Positions 50,811 to 59,266 of a stretch of DNA of 64,000 nucleotides are shown one piece after another. The stretch is from Stenotrophomonas sp. MMGLT7 (GTDB lineage Bacteria; Pseudomonadota; Gammaproteobacteria; Xanthomonadales; Xanthomonadaceae): assembly GCF_021168555.1 (NCBI RefSeq), contig NZ_JAJOZS010000006.1, positions 124,001 to 188,000 on the forward strand, given 5' to 3'. A program made the translations under genes and the position numbers. Position 1 is the first letter of the stretch; each line of letters opens with the position of its first letter. The notes below the pieces were generated by a model that was not told where the DNA came from, did not search any database, and saw nothing but the letters and a program-made list of their open reading frames with translations.

Positions 50811-52901
50811 ATGAGCCTGCGCGTGGGGATCGACGTCGGTGGCACCTTCACCGATTTCGTGCTGTCCGATTCCAGCAGCGGCAAGCTGGCCTATCACAAG
50901 CAACCCAGCACGCCGGACGATCCGTCGCGGGCGATCGCCGCCGGGGTCGGCCCGCTGCTGGCCGCCGCGCAGGTGCGGGCCGACCAGGTCGACAGGGTGG
51001 TGCACGGCACCACCATGTCGTTGAACGCGATCCTGCTGCGCCGATTCGCACGGGTGGCGCTGGTTGTCTCGCCGGGCAACCGCGACATCCTGGAGATCGC
51101 ACGGGTACGCATGAGCGACCCCTACGGGTTCTTCGCGATGCCGGAGGAGCCGCTGGCGCGGCGCGACCGGGTGTTCGAGTTCCCGGCTCGCCTGGGTGCG
51201 GACGGGAGCGTCGTGGCGACGCCCTCTGAAGCGGACTACCGGCAGCTGCAGGCGCGGATCGTGGCCGCGCAGGCGGACGCGGTGGCGGTGGTCCTGCTCA
51301 ACGCCTGCGCCAACCCGGCCTTCGAGCAGGAGGTCGCGGTCGCGCTGCGTGGACGACTGGCGATCCCGGTGGCGGCTTCGACCGAGGTCTGGCCCGAGAT
51401 CCGCGAGTATGAGCGTGCGGTGGTGGCGGTGATGAACGCAGGCATCGGGCCGCTGATGTACCGCTACTACGGCCAGCTGGCCGAGCGCCTCAATTCGCAG
51501 GGGCTGGCTTGCCCGCTGACCATCACCACCAGCAACGGCGGCAGCGTGGACCTGGCCACGGCCCATGCCCGTCCCATCGACAGCATCCTGTCCGGACCCG
51601 CCTCCGGCGTCGTCGCCGCGATCTCGGTGGCACGCGAGGCCGGCGTGGAGCGGATCGTCACGTTCGACATGGGTGGGACCTCGGCCGACATCGCTCTGGC
51701 CGAAGGCGACGCGCCGGAGATCACCACACAGGTGATGCTGGGCGAGATCCCGGTGATCCTGCCGGTGGTCAACGTCAACGCCATCGGCGCCGGCGGCGGC
51801 TCCATCATCCGCGTGGACGATTCCGGCTTCCTCAAGGTGGGTCCGGGCAGCGCCGGTGCGGTGCCTGGACCCGCCTGCTTCGACAGGGGAGGAGATGAGC
51901 CGACCATCACCGACTGCTACCTGCTGTGCGGTTTCGTCACCGCGGACGGCTTCGCGGGAGGCAGCATGCGGCTTTCCATCGAGCGGGCAGAGCGCGCGCT
52001 GGAAGGTATCGCCCGGGCGCTGGGGTTGCAGGGTACGGATGCCACGGTGCGCGCGGCAGAGGCCGCGCTGCGCGTGGCCAGCTCGATGATGGGCACCGAA
52101 GTGCGCAAGACGCTGGCACGGCGGGGCTGCGACCCGGCGGACTTCACTTTGCTCGCGTACGGCGGGGGCGGCGCCACGCATGCCGCGCTGCTCGCCAATG
52201 AGGCCGCGCTGGAGCACATCCTGGTGCCGGTCCGTCCGGGCGTGCTGTGCGCACTGGGCGCGTCGCTGGCGGATTTGCGGCGCGATTTCGTGCGCAGCTG
52301 CAGGCTGGCGTTCGCCAGTGACGTGCCGGATGAGACCCAGGTCGCGCGTCTGGCCGCGGTGCTGCGGGAACTGCGCATGGAGGGCGATGCCTGGATGGCG
52401 GGCGTGACCGGCACCGGCGACCGTGTCCGTCGCTACAGCCTGTCGGCCGACATGCGCTACCGCGACCAGGCCTTCGATCTGTCGGTGACATTGCCTGATG
52501 CGTCCCTCGAGGGCGACGTGACCCGCGCCCTGCTGGAACGCTTCCATGCCGACCACCTGCGCCTGTACGGATTCAACGAGCCGGCCGCACCGATCGAGAT
52601 GAGCCGGGTATCGCTTTCGCTGATTGCCCCGACCGAGCGCACCGATTCGCCGGGACCGGCCGGGCGCGACCGGTCCGGGCCGCTCGCAGTCGCGAGAAGA
52701 CCGCTGTTCTTCGCTGGGCGATGGCACGATGGCGCGGTGGTCCAGCGCAGCGAACTGGTCGCCGGGGATGCGGTGGAAGGGCCGGCGGTCGTCGAGCAGA
52801 CCGACACCAGCGTGGTGGTGCCACCTCTCTGGCGCGCGACCTGGCTGGCCAGCGGCAGCCTCTCCATGCGCAGGTGCGCTCCGGAAGGAGCGCCGGCATG
52901 A
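50811..52901 (+). CDS. HyuA-type ATP-dependent lactamase subunit (N-methylhydantoinase A/oxoprolinase family)
   Basis: A 696-residue subunit with the actin/Hsp70-like ATPase fold: GIDVGGTFTDFVL at the N-terminus and FDMGGTSADIAL near residue 286 bind ATP. GPGSAGAVPGPACFDRGG and LLAYGGGGATHAALLA are family signatures. HyuA phosphorylates the carbonyl of a cyclic amide for ring opening, with HyuB completing catalysis (hydantoins, 5-oxoproline, caprolactam in known members). AGGAAA precedes the ATG. It overlaps hyuB by ATGA. In the island, an oxindole lactam is a possible substrate, by context. Confidence 0.88.
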   Translation: MSLRVGIDVGGTFTDFVLSDSSSGKLAYHKQPSTPDDPSRAIAAGVGPLLAAAQVRADQVDRVVHGTTMSLNAILLRRFARVALVVSPGNRDILEIARVRMSDPYGFFAMPEEPLARRDRVFEFPARLGADGSVVATPSEADYRQLQARIVAAQADAVAVVLLNACANPAFEQEVAVALRGRLAIPVAASTEVWPEIREYERAVVAVMNAGIGPLMYRYYGQLAERLNSQGLACPLTITTSNGGSVDLATAHARPIDSILSGPASGVVAAISVAREAGVERIVTFDMGGTSADIALAEGDAPEITTQVMLGEIPVILPVVNVNAIGAGGGSIIRVDDSGFLKVGPGSAGAVPGPACFDRGGDEPTITDCYLLCGFVTADGFAGGSMRLSIERAERALEGIARALGLQGTDATVRAAEAALRVASSMMGTEVRKTLARRGCDPADFTLLAYGGGGATHAALLANEAALEHILVPVRPGVLCALGASLADLRRDFVRSCRLAFASDVPDETQVARLAAVLRELRMEGDAWMAGVTGTGDRVRRYSLSADMRYRDQAFDLSVTLPDASLEGDVTRALLERFHADHLRLYGFNEPAAPIEMSRVSLSLIAPTERTDSPGPAGRDRSGPLAVARRPLFFAGRWHDGAVVQRSELVAGDAVEGPAVVEQTDTSVVVPPLWRATWLASGSLSMRRCAPEGAPA

Positions 52902-54931
52902 ACATGAGCTCCACCAGCATCGACACCATCGCGCTGGAGTTGATGTACCACAAGTTCAAGGCGACCACCGAGGAGATGGGCATCGCCCTGGGCCGGACCG
53001 CGTGCAGTTCTTACGTGCGCGAGACCCACGACTTCGCGACTGCCCTGTGCACGCCGGAGGGGCGCTTCTTCGCCTATCCGGCGGAGACCGGCATCGCCCT
53101 CGGCATCGACCAGGATTGCAGCGCTTTCATCGCAGCTGTCGGCGAGATCGAGGAAGGCGACGTACTGGTGACCAACCATCCGTACCTGGCGCCGGGCGTG
53201 GGCAGCCATCTGCCCGACATCAACCTGCTCAAGCCGTACTTCTACGACGGCAGGCTGGTCTGCTACGGCTGGAGCTTCGCCCACTGCGCCGACATCGGCG
53301 GCGGCGTTCCCAGCTCGATCAGTCCTGCGTTCGACACCCTGTTCCAGGAGGGGTTGCAGATCCCGCCGATGAAGCTGGCGCGGCGCGGGGTCGTCGATGA
53401 GGGCTTCATGGCGCTGTTGCGTGCCAACAGCCGTATCCCCGACATCGTCGCCGGCGACCTGCGTGCGCAGCTGAGCGCGCTGGCCGTGGGCGAGCGCCGG
53501 GTGCGCGAGCTGATCGCCCAGCACGGACTGCACACGGTGCTGGCCGCGCAGCGTGGCCTGGTCGAGTACGGCAAGTCGCGCGCCCGCGCGGTGGTGCGCC
53601 GGCACCTGCCGGACGGGGTGTACGAGTTCCACGACTACATGGACGACGACTACAACACGCGCATCCCGGTACGCCTGCGCTGTCGCATGGAAGTCAGCGA
53701 CGGCAAGATCCACCTGGACCTGGCCGGCACCGATCCGCAGTTGGCGGCACCGTTCAACGTCCCCACCGGCGGCGTGCGCCATCCCTACCTGACCAGCAAG
53801 CTGATGCACATGCTGTTCACCTACGATCCGGGGCTGCCGCTCAACTACGGCATCTTCGAGAACGTCACGGTGAACGTGCCGGCTGGTACGGTGATGAATC
53901 CGCAGATGCCGGCAGCGGTCGGCATCCGTCATGCCGGCGCGATCCGCTTCAACGACGCGGTGCTGGGATGCCTGGCTCTGGCCGATGCCGGGATGGCGCC
54001 GGCCGCCAGCGGCGGCACGGTAATCCCGCTGGTGGTCTCGCAGACCAGTGCCGACGGCGGCAGCCGGCGCGTGGCGGTGGTCCAGGCACTGGCCGGCGGC
54101 GCGGGCGCGACCGGGCGCGGCGACGGCGCCAATGGCCGCGACCGCAGCCTGGCCAACATCAACAACACGCCCAGCGAGCGCAGCGAACTGGAATTGAAGG
54201 TGCGTGTGGAGCAGTACGCGCTTTGCCGCGACAGCGGCGGCACCGGCTGTTTCCGCGGCGGCGTCGGGGTGGCGTACACGCTGCGGATGCTGGAGGAGGG
54301 CATGGAAATCATGGGACGTGGCCTGGAACGCTTCGATTTCCAGCCCTGGGGCGTGGCCGGCGGTGGCGCCGGTAATCCCTCGCAGGTCTGGCTCAATGCC
54401 GGTACGCCGGAGGCGCGCGACATCGGCAAGTTCGATCGCCTGCGACTGAAGGCCGGCGATACCCTGACCATCGTCACCCCGGGCGGTGGCGGCTACGGCC
54501 ATCCCCATGACCGCGATCCGCAGCGCGTGTTCGAAGACGTGCGGCTCGGCCTGGTCTCACTGGAGTCCGCTCGCGAGGAGTACGGCGTGGCGCTGACCGC
54601 CGACGGTCTGGAGGTCGATGGCGAAGGCACCGCCGCCCTGCGCGCGAGACGTCCCGAGCGAGGCGAGGAAGTCCGGCTGGGTAGGGTCCGTCATGCCTGG
54701 GAGCGGGTGTTCGACGATGCGCTGATGACGCGGATGGCCATCGCCCTGCTGGACGTGCCGGCCAGCGTGCGTCCTGCCGTGCGCCGCGAACTGTTCGAGA
54801 CCGCCGTTCCCGGGGTGTCCACACATGGTGCACGGCTGCTGTGCGCGCCGGACCTGGACGCTGCCGCGGCGCGTGCGCGGCTGGAACAGGCCCTGGACGC
54901 ACTCGATCGAAGCGGGAGGCGGGCCGGATGA
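52898..54931 (+). CDS. HyuB-type ATP-dependent lactamase subunit (N-methylhydantoinase B/oxoprolinase family)
   Basis: A 677-residue HyuB subunit: ELMYHKFKATTEEMGIALGRTACSSYVRET, VTNHPYLAPGVGSHLPDI, DYMDDDYNTRIP, DLAGTDPQ and the C-terminal TPGGGGYGHPHDRDP are characteristic. It pairs with HyuA in the carboxylase/lactamase superfamily (oxoprolinase, caprolactamase, acetone carboxylase beta). It is cytoplasmic. It overlaps hyuA at its start and the MFS gene at its end (both ATGA), and GGAAGGAG precedes the ATG. Confidence 0.88.
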   Translation: MNMSSTSIDTIALELMYHKFKATTEEMGIALGRTACSSYVRETHDFATALCTPEGRFFAYPAETGIALGIDQDCSAFIAAVGEIEEGDVLVTNHPYLAPGVGSHLPDINLLKPYFYDGRLVCYGWSFAHCADIGGGVPSSISPAFDTLFQEGLQIPPMKLARRGVVDEGFMALLRANSRIPDIVAGDLRAQLSALAVGERRVRELIAQHGLHTVLAAQRGLVEYGKSRARAVVRRHLPDGVYEFHDYMDDDYNTRIPVRLRCRMEVSDGKIHLDLAGTDPQLAAPFNVPTGGVRHPYLTSKLMHMLFTYDPGLPLNYGIFENVTVNVPAGTVMNPQMPAAVGIRHAGAIRFNDAVLGCLALADAGMAPAASGGTVIPLVVSQTSADGGSRRVAVVQALAGGAGATGRGDGANGRDRSLANINNTPSERSELELKVRVEQYALCRDSGGTGCFRGGVGVAYTLRMLEEGMEIMGRGLERFDFQPWGVAGGGAGNPSQVWLNAGTPEARDIGKFDRLRLKAGDTLTIVTPGGGGYGHPHDRDPQRVFEDVRLGLVSLESAREEYGVALTADGLEVDGEGTAALRARRPERGEEVRLGRVRHAWERVFDDALMTRMAIALLDVPASVRPAVRRELFETAVPGVSTHGARLLCAPDLDAAAARARLEQALDALDRSGRRAG

Positions 54932-56229
54932 GCCTTGCATCGCAACCGGCGGCGACGGCCGCTTCTCCGTCGCGGCTCAAGCCGATGCTGGTGGCTGCCG
55001 CCGCGGTGGCACTGGAGGGCTACGACCTGGCGATCTATGCCCTGTTCGCCAGCACCATGGCCGAGGCGTTCTTTCCCACGCACGATCCGACCAGTTCGCT
55101 GTTGCTGGCGGTCGGGGCACTGGGCGTGGGCTACCTGATGCGCCCGCTTGGCGGACTGGTGCTCGGCCGCTATGCCGACCGCAAGGGCCGCAAGGCCGCG
55201 CTTGCATTGACCGTGCTGCTGATGTCGCTGAGTACCGGCGCGATCGGCTTGGTCCCGACCTACGGCACGATCGGCCTGGCCGCGCCGGTACTGGTGGTGC
55301 TGGCACGGTTGGTGCAGGGGTTCTCCGCTGGCGGCGCGGCCGCCGGCAGCATCGCCTACCTGTCCGAGTCGGCGCCGCCGCACCGGCGCGGTTTCTTCGC
55401 CAGCTGGCAGCAGGCCGCGCAGATGGGCTCGTTCCTGCTGTCGGCCGGCATCGCCGCGATCGTGTCGGCGCGGCTGGGCAGTGGCGGCGAAGGGCATGGC
55501 TGGCGTCTGCCGTTCCTGCTGGCGCTGGTGCTGGGGCCCTTGAGCCTGTACATCCGCCGCTACCTGCCGGACCCGGAGGTATTCCTGAAGGAGCGCGCCG
55601 CCGCGCCGGAGGAAAGCCTGGGCAAGGCGATCGGTTCCAACGCGCGCGCGATCGCGGTGGGTTTCGGCCTGAGCTGCCTATGGAATATCGCCGCCTTCAT
55701 CCTGTTGTTTTTCATGCCGACCTTCGCCCAGCGCCAGTTCGGCATCCCGCTGGCCGACGCATTCCAGGCCAGCGTGATCGGCGGTGCGGTGGTGTTCGTG
55801 CTGTGCCCGCTGGTGGGCTGGTGGTCCGATCGCGTCGGCAGGCGGCTGCCGATGCTGCTCTCGGCGCTGGGGCTGCTGGCGACGATCTATCCGCTACTGG
55901 CCTGGCTCGGCCGCAGTCCGGTCCTGGGTACGCTGGTCGTGGTGCAGGCGGTGCTGGGCGTGATGATCGCCGGCTATACCGCACCGGTCTCGGCACTGCT
56001 GGCCGAGCTGTTCCCGACCCGCTCGCGCTCGATCGGCCTGTCGGTGGCCTACAACCTGTCCACGCTGCTCCTGGGTTCGTTCGGGCCGCTGATCGTGACC
56101 TGGCTGATCGCCGTCAGTGGCAATCCGCTGGCGCCGGCGTTCTACGTGATGGCCGGTGCGATGGTCAGCAGCGTCGCGCTGGCCTTCAGCCGCGACCGCA
56201 CCGGCCAGGCGCTGGAGGATCCGGCGTGA
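54928..56229 (+). CDS. MFS metabolite:proton symporter
   Basis: A 433-residue major facilitator protein with about 12 membrane helices. GRYADRKGRKAAL is the MFS motif A between helices 2 and 3. GYDLAIYALFASTMAEAFFP and LVQGFSAGGAAAGSIAYLSE point to the metabolite:H+ symporter group (ShiA, ProP and dicarboxylate carriers). It would move the island substrate across the inner membrane after TonB-dependent uptake. It overlaps hyuB (ATGA) and the hydrolase gene (GTGA). Confidence 0.88.
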   Translation: MSLASQPAATAASPSRLKPMLVAAAAVALEGYDLAIYALFASTMAEAFFPTHDPTSSLLLAVGALGVGYLMRPLGGLVLGRYADRKGRKAALALTVLLMSLSTGAIGLVPTYGTIGLAAPVLVVLARLVQGFSAGGAAAGSIAYLSESAPPHRRGFFASWQQAAQMGSFLLSAGIAAIVSARLGSGGEGHGWRLPFLLALVLGPLSLYIRRYLPDPEVFLKERAAAPEESLGKAIGSNARAIAVGFGLSCLWNIAAFILLFFMPTFAQRQFGIPLADAFQASVIGGAVVFVLCPLVGWWSDRVGRRLPMLLSALGLLATIYPLLAWLGRSPVLGTLVVVQAVLGVMIAGYTAPVSALLAELFPTRSRSIGLSVAYNLSTLLLGSFGPLIVTWLIAVSGNPLAPAFYVMAGAMVSSVALAFSRDRTGQALEDPA

Positions 56230-57077
56230 CGCCGGACCCAGCCATGGCAAATCCGCAGGCCGACGCCTATGCGGCGCGTTGCCTGCAGCTGTCCGGCAGG
56301 GTCGAATCGGCGTGCCCGTCGCTGCGTGTCGTGCGAGACCTGTGTTACGGCGATGGCGTTCGGCAGACGCTCGATCTGTTCGTACCCGAGGCGGCCGGCC
56401 TGCTGCCAGTGGTCGTGTTCCTGCACGGTGGCGGCTTCACGCAGGGCGACAAGGCGTGGTCGGGCTTCCTCGCGCCGGTGCTGGCGCAGGTGCCGGCGAT
56501 CCTGGTCTGCGCCAGCTATACCTTGCAGCCTGCAGGAGGCGTTTTCGCCGATGCGCCACTGGCTGATGCGGCCACGCTGCTGGAGTGGGTCCGTGCGCGG
56601 ATCGCACCGTACGGCGGCGATCCCGACGCGCTCTACCTGGGCGGACATTCGGCCGGCGCGGCGATCGTGGCCGAAGCGGCGGTCAATCCGCAGCGACTGT
56701 CCACGGCGGCACGCGCCGCCTTGAATGGCGTATTCGTCTTCAGTGGATCACTGCATCGCTATGCGCTGACCGGTACTGCTGGCGCCGGCTATGTCTTGCC
56801 GGAAGGGCCGCTCCCGGTCGATCCCGGTTCGCCGCTGGAGCTGTTGCGCCGGTACGGAACATCGGTCCCACTGCTGTTCGCCTGGGGTGGGCAGGAGCGC
56901 CAGCGCGCACGTGTCGAGCGCTCCAGCCTGGCGATGATCGTCGAACTGCAGGAACGCGGTGCCGAGGTGGCCTGGCATTTCATTCCCGAGGCCGATCACT
57001 TCGACACGCACCTGTGCCTGGCGGATAGGGAACACCCGGCAACTAAAACATTGGTGGCGTGGCTACAGCGGCCGTGA
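56226..57077 (+). CDS. Alpha/beta hydrolase (HSL/BD-FAE type)
   Basis: A 283-residue hydrolase. The oxyanion loop is FLHGGGFTQGDK, the nucleophile Ser is in LGGHSAGAAIV, and the acid and His are in the C-terminal PEADHFDTHL. There is no signal peptide. The arrangement resembles carboxylesterases and kynurenine formamidase-like enzymes. An ester or formamide of an aromatic compound would fit the context. It starts with GTG overlapping the MFS stop; an ATG ten codons later is an alternative. It is the last gene of the unit and converges on the esterase gene at 57125. Confidence 0.82.
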   Translation: MTPDPAMANPQADAYAARCLQLSGRVESACPSLRVVRDLCYGDGVRQTLDLFVPEAAGLLPVVVFLHGGGFTQGDKAWSGFLAPVLAQVPAILVCASYTLQPAGGVFADAPLADAATLLEWVRARIAPYGGDPDALYLGGHSAGAAIVAEAAVNPQRLSTAARAALNGVFVFSGSLHRYALTGTAGAGYVLPEGPLPVDPGSPLELLRRYGTSVPLLFAWGGQERQRARVERSSLAMIVELQERGAEVAWHFIPEADHFDTHLCLADREHPATKTLVAWLQRP

Positions 57078-57124
57078 TCATGTGATCTGCGGCCGTGCCA
57101 CGGAGCGTACGGTCGGGGCGATCG

Positions 57125-58702
57125 CTATGCCCGGAGTACCCCGTCCCACAGCATTCGTTCGGCCGCATCCGGGTCTGCGACCACCCTGCTGTGCGTATCG
57201 AGCAGCAGGGTCTCGCGTGCCGTGCCGTAGGTCGGCCAGAACGGGGCGATGCCTGGGCCGGCATCCGGTACGCCGTTGCGGATGAAACCGTGCCACAACG
57301 CGCCGACCAGACCGGAGAGCCGATCCGCCTGCGGTCCCGTGGGGCCCAGCGCATCGGCGGTGCCGTCGCCCAGGTTGCCGAAGGTGAAAGCCAGTTCTGA
57401 GCCATGCACCGAGTAGCCGACGTGTGGCGGATTGCGTGTCGGCAGGTCGAAGCGATAGGCATAGCTCGCACCACCGGCCATGGCCTGCGCTTCGCAAAGC
57501 CGGATCGAGGGAATCCAGTATTCCTCGGCGGTCAGTGCGGCGTAGCGCAGGTCGATCGCGTTCTTGTCCGGGTACAGCGCCGCATAGCGTGCATAGATCG
57601 GTTCGAACTGTGCCGGCGTCAGGTTTGCCAGGTCGTTGCGTACCACTGTCCCATCGCGGGTCTTGTTGGGGCCGAAGAATGCAACCTCGTCGCGCGCGCT
57701 GCCGATGATCAACGGGATATCACGTGCCGCGCCCTCGGCCACGGCCTGCAACGGCGTGCGCAGCAGGTGGCGCCCATCAACCACGGCGCGGAACGGATAC
57801 TTGAACGGATAGTCGGGGATCACGGCATGCTGCGCCTGCAGGATCGCCTCGGCGGGCAGTTCGAGCAGGCGGCCAGCCGAGGCCGCGTTCAACCCGAGCC
57901 TGGCCAGCATGCGTCCGGCCAATTCGTGGGCCATGTCGAGATCGGCCACGGTCTGGCCGCCGCCGCTCTGGCTGATGGCGCGCTGGAACAGTCCGCGCGC
58001 GGACCGCATTGCCAGCAGCGACACCACGTTCTTGGCCCCCGCGCTCTGTCCGGCGACGCTCACCCGGTCCGGATCGCCGCCGAAGCCGGCGATGTTGCCG
58101 CGCACCCAGGCCAGGGCGGCGACCTGGTCCAGCAGCCCGTTGTTGCCGCTGCCGAGGAAGTCCTCGCCGAGCGCGCCGCCCAGTTCCAGAAAGCCCAGCG
58201 CGCCCACGCGATAGCCCACCGACACCGCGACGATGCCGGCGCGCGCTAGCGACGCCCCGTCGAACACCGGCATGCGGGTGGTGCCCGCCACGTTGCCGCC
58301 GCCGTGGACCCATACATGCACCGGATGCGGGCCGGTCGCCACCGGCGCCCACACGTTGAGGTACAGGCAGTCCTCCGAATAGTCGACCGGGAATGGCACG
58401 TAGCGGCTGGGGCCGATCGGCGCCTGGATGGCCGAAGCGGCGTAGCGGGTGGCATCGCGCATGCCGTGCCAGCGCGGCAACGGCTGCGGAGGGCGGAAGC
58501 GCAGCGGCCCCACCGGCGGCCGTGCGAAGGGAATGCCGAGGAAGCGGTGCACGCCGTCGGTCCGGGTGCCGGCGAGCGCACCGCAGGGCGGCGTGAGCGT
58601 GACGCCTTCGGCCGTCTGCGCCCGCGCCGCAGGCGCCAGGCACCAGGCCAGTCCGGCACTGCCGGCGGCGCGCAGGAAGCCTCGGCGGTCGATCGCGGTC
58701 AT
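57125..58702 (-). CDS. Tat-exported type-B carboxylesterase
   Basis: A 525-residue carboxylesterase. The N-terminus has a twin-arginine motif (DRRGFLRAAG) and a hydrophobic region ending ARAQ, so folded export to the periplasm is expected. SEDCLYLNVWAP is the type-B signature, and the nucleophile Ser lies in VAGQSAGAKN. HVWVHGGGN is the oxyanion loop. It would hydrolyse an aryl or sugar ester. Its ATG overlaps the stop of the SnoaL-like gene (ATGA). It is the last gene of the minus-strand unit. Confidence 0.9.
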   Translation of the reverse strand: MTAIDRRGFLRAAGSAGLAWCLAPAARAQTAEGVTLTPPCGALAGTRTDGVHRFLGIPFARPPVGPLRFRPPQPLPRWHGMRDATRYAASAIQAPIGPSRYVPFPVDYSEDCLYLNVWAPVATGPHPVHVWVHGGGNVAGTTRMPVFDGASLARAGIVAVSVGYRVGALGFLELGGALGEDFLGSGNNGLLDQVAALAWVRGNIAGFGGDPDRVSVAGQSAGAKNVVSLLAMRSARGLFQRAISQSGGGQTVADLDMAHELAGRMLARLGLNAASAGRLLELPAEAILQAQHAVIPDYPFKYPFRAVVDGRHLLRTPLQAVAEGAARDIPLIIGSARDEVAFFGPNKTRDGTVVRNDLANLTPAQFEPIYARYAALYPDKNAIDLRYAALTAEEYWIPSIRLCEAQAMAGGASYAYRFDLPTRNPPHVGYSVHGSELAFTFGNLGDGTADALGPTGPQADRLSGLVGALWHGFIRNGVPDAGPGIAPFWPTYGTARETLLLDTHSRVVADPDAAERMLWDGVLRA

Positions 58703-59196
58703 GCGCGGCAGGCCGGGTCGCCTTCCGGTCCCACCGGCTCCTCGGCGCGGGTGAGGTGGATCGTGGCGATCCTGCCGTCGCGAAGATCGGCATAGCCCAT
58801 CGCACGCATGCATACCGGGCCGTTAGGCGAGAGGCTGCGTATGAAGTGGTAGGTGAAGATGCGTCGGCCGTCGGCGGAGACGAAGCCGTCGCGGAACGGC
58901 AGCACGATGCGGACGCTGTCGGTCCGTGCCTGGATCCGGCGGAAGTGCGCGGTCAGCGCGGGAATGCCCTGTGCGCTGAGCTTGCCGTTGATGACGAGAC
59001 GCGCATCGTCGGTGAACCAGCGGGCGAAACCGGCCTCGGTGAAGCCGTCCGGGTGCTGGATGGCCTCGTTCCACCATTCGAACATGCCGGTCAGCACGTT
59101 GGCCTGCGCTCCGGAGATGGGGATCGCGGACGCCGCTGCTGCCTGCAATGGCATGGACGGAGCCAGGAGACTGGCGATGAGCGCGGTTCTGTACAT
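58699..59196 (-). CDS. Secreted SnoaL/NTF2-like protein
   Basis: A 165-residue protein with a signal peptide (about 22 residues, ending QAAAA) followed by an NTF2-like domain: FEWWNEAIQHPDGFTEAGFARWFTDDARLVING, then a strand-rich part ending in ATIHLTRAEEP. NTF2-like folds bind small hydrophobic ligands or act as isomerases or cyclases. A periplasmic role beside the esterase is likely, but the substrate is unknown. GGAGG stands about nine bases before the ATG. It is coupled to the esterase by a four-base overlap. Confidence 0.78.
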   Translation of the reverse strand: MYRTALIASLLAPSMPLQAAAASAIPISGAQANVLTGMFEWWNEAIQHPDGFTEAGFARWFTDDARLVINGKLSAQGIPALTAHFRRIQARTDSVRIVLPFRDGFVSADGRRIFTYHFIRSLSPNGPVCMRAMGYADLRDGRIATIHLTRAEEPVGPEGDPACRA

Positions 59197-59266
59197 CGGC
59201 AGGAACCTCCGGTGGTGGAACGGACACGAGTGCGTGATGGCGCGGGTGTGCCGGGACATCGGGAAG

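Noticed and set aside
56226-57077. Kynurenine formamidase assignment for the alpha/beta hydrolase
   Set aside because: The fold and motifs allow it, but no kynureninase or tryptophan dioxygenase gene is present, so the general hydrolase call is kept.
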